A DNA stretch of 64,000 bases from NCBI RefSeq assembly GCF_900110555.1, contig NZ_FOEE01000010.1, positions 62,001 through 126,000 on the forward strand, written 5' to 3'. Shown here piece by piece: positions 59,545-64,000 of this stretch. A program made the position numbers and the translations under genes. How positions within the stretch are numbered: the stretch's first letter is position 1; every line of letters begins with the position of its first letter. Under the pieces are notes generated by a model, which was given only the letters and a program-made list of their open reading frames with translations, did no database searches and was not told the DNA's origin. This DNA comes from Trujillonella endophytica. Lineage in GTDB: Bacteria > Actinomycetota > Actinomycetes > Mycobacteriales > Geodermatophilaceae.

Positions 59545-60963
59545 TCAGTCGCGCGCGCCCTCCTCGGCCTCCTCGGCGGCCTGCGCCGCCCGGGCCGCGG
59601 CGAGCAGGGCCTCGCGCTCGTGCATCGTCGTGCGCTCCCGGCCCCGGGTCGCGCCGAGGGCCGTCTCCGCCGCGTCGATGGCCTTCCAGTTCGCCAGGAG
59701 CACCGGGTCGACACCCTTGGCGCGCAGCGTGCGGACCAGGTCGTCCGGGTCGCCGTGCGGCGTGATGGTCCCGGCCTGGACGTCGGCCAGCAGCGTGGTC
59801 ACGGTCTCGCGGGCGTCGTGCTTGTTGGTGCCGACGACGCCGGTGGGCCCCCGCTTGATCCACCCGGCCACGTACTCGCCGGTCGAGGGGACGCCCTCGC
59901 GCAGCACCCGCCCGGCCTCGTTCGGCACGGTGTTCGTGCCGGTGTCCAGCGGCAGCCCGGGCAGCGGCAGCCCGCGGTAGCCGACCGACCGCACGACCAG
60001 GTCGGCCGGCAGCGTGGTGATCTCGCCGGTGCCGACCGCGCGGCCCTCGGCGTCGACCGCCGTCCGCTCGACCTCGATGCCGGTCACCCGGTCCTCCCCG
60101 AGGAGCCGCACGGGGCGGGCGTAGAACCGCAGCGCGAGAGTCGGGCGCCCGGGCTCGGCGGTGTGGTCGGCGTAGCCGCGCAGGATGCCGATGTTCTTCG
60201 CCCGCAGCCGGTCGGCGGGCGGCGGCTCGTCCTCGCCGGGCAGGTCCGCGGGGTCGACCAGCACGGTGGCGCCGGCCAGCTCGCCGAGCTCCCCGAGCTC
60301 CTTGGCGGTGAAGGTGGCCTGCGCCGGACCGCGGCGGCCCAGGACCGTCACCGACTCCACCGGGGCCGCGGCCAGGGCGTCGAGCACGTGCTGGGGCATG
60401 TCGGTGGGCTCGAGCTCCTCGGGGGTGCGGACCAGCACGCGGCCCACGTCCAGGGCGACGTTGCCCACCCCGATCACGATCGCCGACCGCGCCCCGGCGA
60501 GCGCCTTCTCGATCCGCTCGCGGTCGGCGTCGGGGTGCCCGCAGTACCAGCCCACGAGGTCGGTCGCGGCGATGCTGCCGGGCAGCTCCTCGCCCTCGAT
60601 CGACAGCGCCCGGTCGCGCGAGGCGCCGTAGGTGTAGATGACGGCGTCCACGTGGTCGCGCAGTTCGTGCAGGTCGAGGTCGGTGCCGATCTCGACGTTG
60701 CCGACGAAGCGCACGTGCTCGTGGTCCAGCACGCCGTGCAGCGTGTTGCGCAGCGCGCGCATCTTCAGGTGGTCCGGGGCGATGCCGTGCCGGACCAGGC
60801 CGAACGGGGTGGGCAGCCGGTCGATGAGGTCGACGGCGACCGGGACGTCGGTCTGCCGCATCAGCGCCTCCGCGGCGTAGATGCCCGCCGGCCCGGCGCC
60901 GACGATGGCCACCCGGAGGCGGCGCGCGGCGGGTGTGGTGGCAGTGTCCTCGGCGTCCGACAT
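59545..60963 (-). CDS. fprA: Ferredoxin-NADP+ reductase (FprA/adrenodoxin reductase type)
   Basis: A 472-residue FAD enzyme passing electrons between NADPH and ferredoxin. FAD motif IVGAGPAGIYAAEAL near 21-35, NADP motif VIGVGNVALDVGRVL near 165-179, VVRSVGYRGLPLPG near 333 and GYVAGWIKRGPTGVVGTNK-type loop near 367. It could serve the P450 at 20194. The ATG at 60963 has CAGGAT 7 bases upstream; a GTG/ATG at 60972 is possible. The C-terminal end is acidic and helical. Confidence 0.92.
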   Translation of the reverse strand: MSDAEDTATTPAARRLRVAIVGAGPAGIYAAEALMRQTDVPVAVDLIDRLPTPFGLVRHGIAPDHLKMRALRNTLHGVLDHEHVRFVGNVEIGTDLDLHELRDHVDAVIYTYGASRDRALSIEGEELPGSIAATDLVGWYCGHPDADRERIEKALAGARSAIVIGVGNVALDVGRVLVRTPEELEPTDMPQHVLDALAAAPVESVTVLGRRGPAQATFTAKELGELGELAGATVLVDPADLPGEDEPPPADRLRAKNIGILRGYADHTAEPGRPTLALRFYARPVRLLGEDRVTGIEVERTAVDAEGRAVGTGEITTLPADLVVRSVGYRGLPLPGLPLDTGTNTVPNEAGRVLREGVPSTGEYVAGWIKRGPTGVVGTNKHDARETVTTLLADVQAGTITPHGDPDDLVRTLRAKGVDPVLLANWKAIDAAETALGATRGRERTTMHEREALLAAARAAQAAEEAEEGARD

Positions 60964-61049
60964 GATCGGCATCCTGACCTGCGCGGCCCGGATGCGCCAA
61001 CCACCGCACCGGGTCGGCCGCGCCGTCCCGCCGTCCAGGAGGAGCTCCG

Positions 61050-61352
61050 ATGTCCGTGGTCGTCGTCGCCCACATCCGCCCGCTGCCCGAGCACCTCGAC
61101 GCCGTGCGCGAGGCGTTCGTCGAGATCCTGCCGGCGGTGCACGCCGAGCCCGGCTGCGAGCTCTACGCGCTGCACGAGGCCGACGGCGTCCTCGTGATGA
61201 TCGAGAAGTGGGCCAGCCAGGAGGCGCTGACCACCCACATGACCGCCCCGGCGCTGGCCGGGCTGGGCCCGAAGCTGGCGGGCAAGGTCGGCGGCGCGCC
61301 CGAGGTGCAGGTGCTCACGCCGGTGCCGGCCGGCTCCAAGGGCGCGCTCTGA
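61050..61352 (+). CDS. Antibiotic biosynthesis monooxygenase-like protein
   Basis: A 100-residue ferredoxin-like dimeric ABM domain (quinol monooxygenase type). VVVVAHIRPLPEHLDAVREA at the N-terminus and MIEKWASQEALTTHMTAPAL (His-containing helix) are typical. Acts on quinols, without cofactor, in known cases; substrate here unknown. ATG with AGGAGGAG upstream. Followed by tandem palindromes. Confidence 0.85.
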   Translation: MSVVVVAHIRPLPEHLDAVREAFVEILPAVHAEPGCELYALHEADGVLVMIEKWASQEALTTHMTAPALAGLGPKLAGKVGGAPEVQVLTPVPAGSKGAL

Positions 61353-61378
61353 TCGTCTCCGCGGGTCCGCCCGCCCCG

Positions 61379-61437
61379 GCGTTGTCCCTCGAGCGGCCAG
61401 GGCGAGCGGCGAAATGGCCGGCTCAGGGACACCGCCC
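61379..61437. repeat. 59-bp palindrome, first of tandem pair
   Basis: Arms start GGCGTTGTCCCT and end AGGGACACCGCC, with inner GGCCA/TGGCC. It is the same length as the element at 61494-61552. Confidence 0.6.
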
Positions 61438-61493
61438 CGCTGAGCTGCGCGCCGCCGTCGCCGCTGGAGTTCCCGCGGCGGGGTCCGGCGCCG

Positions 61494-61552
61494 GCGTGTC
61501 CCTGGGGCGGCCAGAAGGGCCGAGGGAACGGCCGCCCCGGGGACAACGCCCC
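61494..61552. repeat. 59-bp palindrome, second of tandem pair
   Basis: Arms start GGCGTGTCCCTGGGGCGGCC and end GGCCGCCCCGGGGACAACGCC minus one base. Its right arm GGGACAACGCC is the exact complement of the first palindrome's left arm GGCGTTGTCCC, so alternative pairing is possible. Confidence 0.6.
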
Positions 61553-61585
61553 GGCGCTGGGGGGATCGAAGGCGCTCTCTGACGG

Positions 61586-61624
61586 GAGGAGATGGGTGGG
61601 TGTCACGCCCACCGATCTCCTCCG
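61586..61624. terminator. Terminator hairpin of Nei gene
   Basis: Arms GGAGGAGAT and ATCTCCTCC, inner GGTGGG/CCCACC. It abuts the stop of the Nei gene (61626). Confidence 0.65.
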
Positions 61625-61625
61625 G

Positions 61626-62438
61626 TCAGGCCGCCTGGCAGGCCGGGCACCAGTAGAGGTTGCGGCCCACCATGTCCCGGGTCGCCACCTCGGTGCCGCA
61701 GATCCGGCAGGGCAGCCCGGTGCGCCGGTACACGTAGTGCGCGTCCTCCCGGCCGGCCGGGCCGCGCCGGCGGGTGCGGTCCTCGGGGCGGGTCGTGACG
61801 ATGCGGCCCAGGCGGACGCCGGCACGCATGAGGACGACGAGGTCGGCCCACAGCGCCGCCCATTCCTCGGGGCCGACCTCGCGGCCGGGGCGGAAGGGCG
61901 AGATCCGGTGCCGGAAGAGGATCTCGGCGCGGTAGACGTTGCCGACGCCGGCCAGCACCGACTGGTCCATGAGCAGCGCCCCCACGGCGGTGCGGCTGGC
62001 GGCGATGCGCCGGTGGGCGAGGGCGCCGTCGCGGCTGCGGGCGCGCAGCGGGTCCGGGCCCAGCCGGTCGAGCACCCGGTCGACCTCCGGCGCCGTGAGC
62101 ACCTCGCAGACCGTCGCGCCCCGCAGGTCGGTCCACACGCCGTGGCCGTCCGGCCCGGGTCCCTCCCAGCGCATCCGCAGCGCGCCCCGCGGCGGGGGAG
62201 GGGTGCCGGTGCCGGCGGTGTAGGTGCCGTAGAGCCCCAGGTGCACGTGCAGGGCGTCGCCGCCGAAGTGCGCGAACAGGTGCTTGCCGTAGCTGGTCAC
62301 CCGGTCCAGGCACCGGCCGTCGAGGAGTTCGGCGCCCGCGGTGAAGCGGCCCTGCGGGCTGGTCACGTGCACCGGCCGCCCGGCGAACGCCTCCTGCTGC
62401 TCGCGGGCCAGCCGGAACAGGGTGTGGCCCTCAGGCAC
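61626..62438 (-). CDS. nei: Fpg/Nei family DNA glycosylase/AP lyase
   Basis: A 270-residue bifunctional glycosylase. N-terminal catalytic Pro2-Glu3 (MPEGHTLFRLAREQQ), catalytic Lys in SYGKHLFAHFGG near 50, H2TH helix segment QSVLAGVGNVYRAEILFRHR near 156-175 and zinc finger CRICG, then WCPACQ at the end (Cys-x2-Cys twice). It removes oxidised pyrimidines or purines. PEGHT starts mark the Nei2 type. Overlaps the photolyase gene by 8 bases, forming a repair operon. Confidence 0.9.
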   Translation of the reverse strand: MPEGHTLFRLAREQQEAFAGRPVHVTSPQGRFTAGAELLDGRCLDRVTSYGKHLFAHFGGDALHVHLGLYGTYTAGTGTPPPPRGALRMRWEGPGPDGHGVWTDLRGATVCEVLTAPEVDRVLDRLGPDPLRARSRDGALAHRRIAASRTAVGALLMDQSVLAGVGNVYRAEILFRHRISPFRPGREVGPEEWAALWADLVVLMRAGVRLGRIVTTRPEDRTRRRGPAGREDAHYVYRRTGLPCRICGTEVATRDMVGRNLYWCPACQAA

Positions 62439-63795
62439 GACGCACCCGCTCGAAGCGGTCCAGGGCGACCCGCCGCTCGTGCGCGTGGTCGACGACCGGG
62501 TCCGGGTAGCCGGGGGGCGGGCCGCCGGGCGCCGTCCAGGGCTCGTGCACGTACTTCGCGTCGACGTCGCGCAGCTCCGGCACCCACCGCTTCACGTAGG
62601 TGCCGTCCGGGTCGAACTTCTTCCCCTGGGTGACCGGGTTGAAGACCCGGTAGTAGGGCGAGGCGTCGGTGCCGGTGCCGGCGACCCACTGCCACCCGTG
62701 GTTGTTGCTGGCCAGGTCGCCGTCGACCAGGTGCTGCATGAAGTACCGCGCTCCCCTCGTCCACTCCTGGTGCAGGTCCTTGACCAGGAACGAGGCCACG
62801 ATCATGCGCACCCGGTTGTGCACGTACGCCTCGCCCAGCAGCTGGCGCATCCCGGCGTCGACGATCGGGAAGCCGGTGCGGCCGGTCTCCCAGGCGGCCA
62901 CCAGCTCCTCGGCGTGCGGTCCGGAGTCGTAACCGATCGCCGCGAGCTCCGGGCGGAGGTACTCCCGCGCCGACTCCGGCCGGTGCCACAGCACGTCGGC
63001 GTAGAACTCCCGCCAGGCGAGCTCGTCGGTGAACCGGCGCACGTCCTCGCCGTCTCCCTCGGCGGCGAGGTCGGCCAGCAGCGTGCGCGGGTGGACGGTG
63101 CCGTACTTCAGGTGCGCCGAGAGCCGGCTCGTGCCGTCGGTGCCGGGGGTGTTGCGGCCGTCGGCGTAGGCGTGCAGCCGCTCCTCGCGGAACCGGTCCC
63201 AGGTGGCCCGGGCGGCCTCCTCGCCGGCCGGGGGGAGCCGGGTCCCGCCGAGGTCCTGCTCGGGCGGCAGGTCCTCGGAGCGGGGGCCACGGCACCAGGC
63301 GACGTCGCCGGGGTGCGGCGCCGGCGCCGGCCACCCGTGCTCGCGCCAGGCGCGCGCGAAGGGGGTGAAGACCTGGAACGGGGTGCCGTTGCGCTTGGTC
63401 ACCAGCCCCGGGCCGACGGCGTAGGGCGATCCGGTACGGGTGAACGCGACGTCGCCGAGCGCCCGCTCGACGGCGGCGTCGCGGCGGCGGCCGTACGGCC
63501 CGGTGTCGGCCGAGACGTGCACGCTGCCGGCCGCCACCTCCCGGGCCACGGCCGGGACGACGTCGGACGGGTCGCCCGAGCGGATCACCAGGGCGCCCCC
63601 GGTCGCCTCGCGCAGCGCGGCCAGGCAGCGGCGGAGGTACTCCCGCCGGGGCACGCCCGAGGGGCCCCACAGCCGGGGGTCGACGACGAACAGCGGCAGC
63701 ACCCCGTCGGCGCCGGCCGCCTCGACCGCCGTCATCAGGGCGGGGTGGTCACCGAGCCGCAGGTCGCGGCGGAACCACAGGACGCTCGTGGGCAC
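62431..63795 (-). CDS. phrB: Deoxyribodipyrimidine photolyase
   Basis: A 454-residue class-I CPD photolyase. Antenna-domain start VLWFRRDLRLGDHPAL near 5-20; FAD-binding ELAWREFYADVLWHRP near 269-284, GFPIVDAGMRQLLGEAY near 321-337 and HGWQWVAGTGTDASPYYRVF near 370-389 (split NNHGWQW and TDASPYYR). The Trp chain residues are kept. Uses visible light to reverse UV dimers. GTG at 63795 with TACCGT 7 bases upstream. First gene of the photolyase-Nei pair. Confidence 0.92.
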   Translation of the reverse strand: MPTSVLWFRRDLRLGDHPALMTAVEAAGADGVLPLFVVDPRLWGPSGVPRREYLRRCLAALREATGGALVIRSGDPSDVVPAVAREVAAGSVHVSADTGPYGRRRDAAVERALGDVAFTRTGSPYAVGPGLVTKRNGTPFQVFTPFARAWREHGWPAPAPHPGDVAWCRGPRSEDLPPEQDLGGTRLPPAGEEAARATWDRFREERLHAYADGRNTPGTDGTSRLSAHLKYGTVHPRTLLADLAAEGDGEDVRRFTDELAWREFYADVLWHRPESAREYLRPELAAIGYDSGPHAEELVAAWETGRTGFPIVDAGMRQLLGEAYVHNRVRMIVASFLVKDLHQEWTRGARYFMQHLVDGDLASNNHGWQWVAGTGTDASPYYRVFNPVTQGKKFDPDGTYVKRWVPELRDVDAKYVHEPWTAPGGPPPGYPDPVVDHAHERRVALDRFERVRRA

Positions 63796-63802
63796 CCGCG
63801 CC

Positions 63803-63808
63803 ACGGTA
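63803..63808 (-). promoter_or_regulatory. -10 box for photolyase operon
   Basis: TACCGT on the minus strand ends 7 bases before the GTG at 63795. Same box as upstream of the XPB partner gene (17418-17423). Confidence 0.5.
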
Positions 63809-63903
63809 GGTGCGATCGGAGACACGCGCAGACGAAGGCCCTCGGTGCCCCCCACGACTCGCACGCTCGTCGCGGGCCCCTGCACCGAGGCCGAGCGGGG
63901 TTG

Positions 63904-64000
63904 CTAGGCCTGGGCGGTCGCCAGCCCGAAGTGCGGGCGGTCGTCCTCGGCCACCAGCTCGACGTAGTCCGGGTGCTGCTGGATGTAGTGGCGGACGAAG
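63904..64000 (-). CDS. Partial small GNAT-like acetyltransferase (YjdJ type), C-terminus
   Basis: Only the last 31 codons are inside the window; the 5' part lies beyond 64000. The tail FVRHYIQQHPDYVELV is the signature of PF14542 (YjdJ-like GCN5-related N-acetyltransferases), whose last strand-helix unit reads CPFVRxxIxxHPEY. The stop TAG is at 63904. Upstream of the photolyase operon in the same direction. Confidence 0.65.
   Translation of the reverse strand, partial: FVRHYIQQHPDYVELVAEDDRPHFGLATAQA

Overview
The window is about 64 kb of very GC-rich, gene-dense actinobacterial chromosome. GTG starts are common, 4-base stop/start overlaps are frequent, and there is F420- and ferredoxin-reductase-type chemistry. 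Codon use, SepH, DUF3027, DUF2530, the MFS/lipoprotein/CspA block and the XPB helicase pair fit a Geodermatophilaceae-like soil actinomycete (Blastococcus, Modestobacter or Geodermatophilus). That family-level call is an inference. No tRNA, rRNA, CRISPR array, phage or insertion sequence was seen, so this looks like core chromosome with accessory cassettes.

Layout. 0-5.3 kb: small metabolic and conserved genes (DUF72, Gfo/Idh/MocA, VOC, DUF4031, HD hydrolase, M20 peptidase, LURP-one-like protein). 5.3-11.2 kb: a structured non-coding stretch, a 44-residue peptide gene, a large LAL-type LuxR regulator, an SF2 helicase and a small helix-turn-helix-like protein. 11.4-17.4 kb: a PLP aminotransferase, a GNAT protein, then the XPB helicase and its partner. 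17.4-21.5 kb: small membrane proteins, an EEP-fold hydrolase, a nucleotidyltransferase and a P450. 21.6-27.3 kb: a cold-shock protein, an MFS protein with a Tyr-Pro-Pro repeat tail coupled to a lipoprotein, DUF3027, DUF2530 and a purine permease. 27.4-36.3 kb: MarR/MFS operon, ThpR ligase-like phosphodiesterase, aldo/keto reductase, thioesterase, a TetR-controlled ABC exporter, a flavin oxidoreductase and a TrmH methyltransferase. 36.3-40.3 kb: an operon of a two-subunit PEP-synthase-like dikinase and an MFS exporter. 40.3-48.5 kb: stress protein, SepH, S9 peptidase, SerC, citrate synthase 2, PdxH and an MFS exporter. 48.6-64 kb: UdgX, an ABC-2 exporter, VOC proteins, an F420 enzyme, PEP carboxylase, an inositol-phosphatase-like enzyme, FprA-type reductase, Nei glycosylase, photolyase and the tail of a small acetyltransferase.

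The order XPB - XPB partner - Csp - lipoprotein - MFS - DUF3027 - DUF2530 - MarR - TrmH - SepH - SerC - citrate synthase 2 follows the backbone remembered from Mycobacterium tuberculosis Rv0861c-Rv0889c. The ABC, dikinase and P450 cassettes sit between these anchors. DNA repair is well represented (XPB, UdgX, Nei, photolyase).

Points most worth a second look are: the split dikinase/exporter operon; two genes that appear to start with CTG inside CTGA overlaps; many starts with a -10-like hexamer 6-7 bases upstream, implying leaderless mRNAs, including a pair with overlapping divergent -10 boxes; and several families of intergenic palindromes, including a 62-bp element present twice and two 59-bp palindromes that can pair alternatively.
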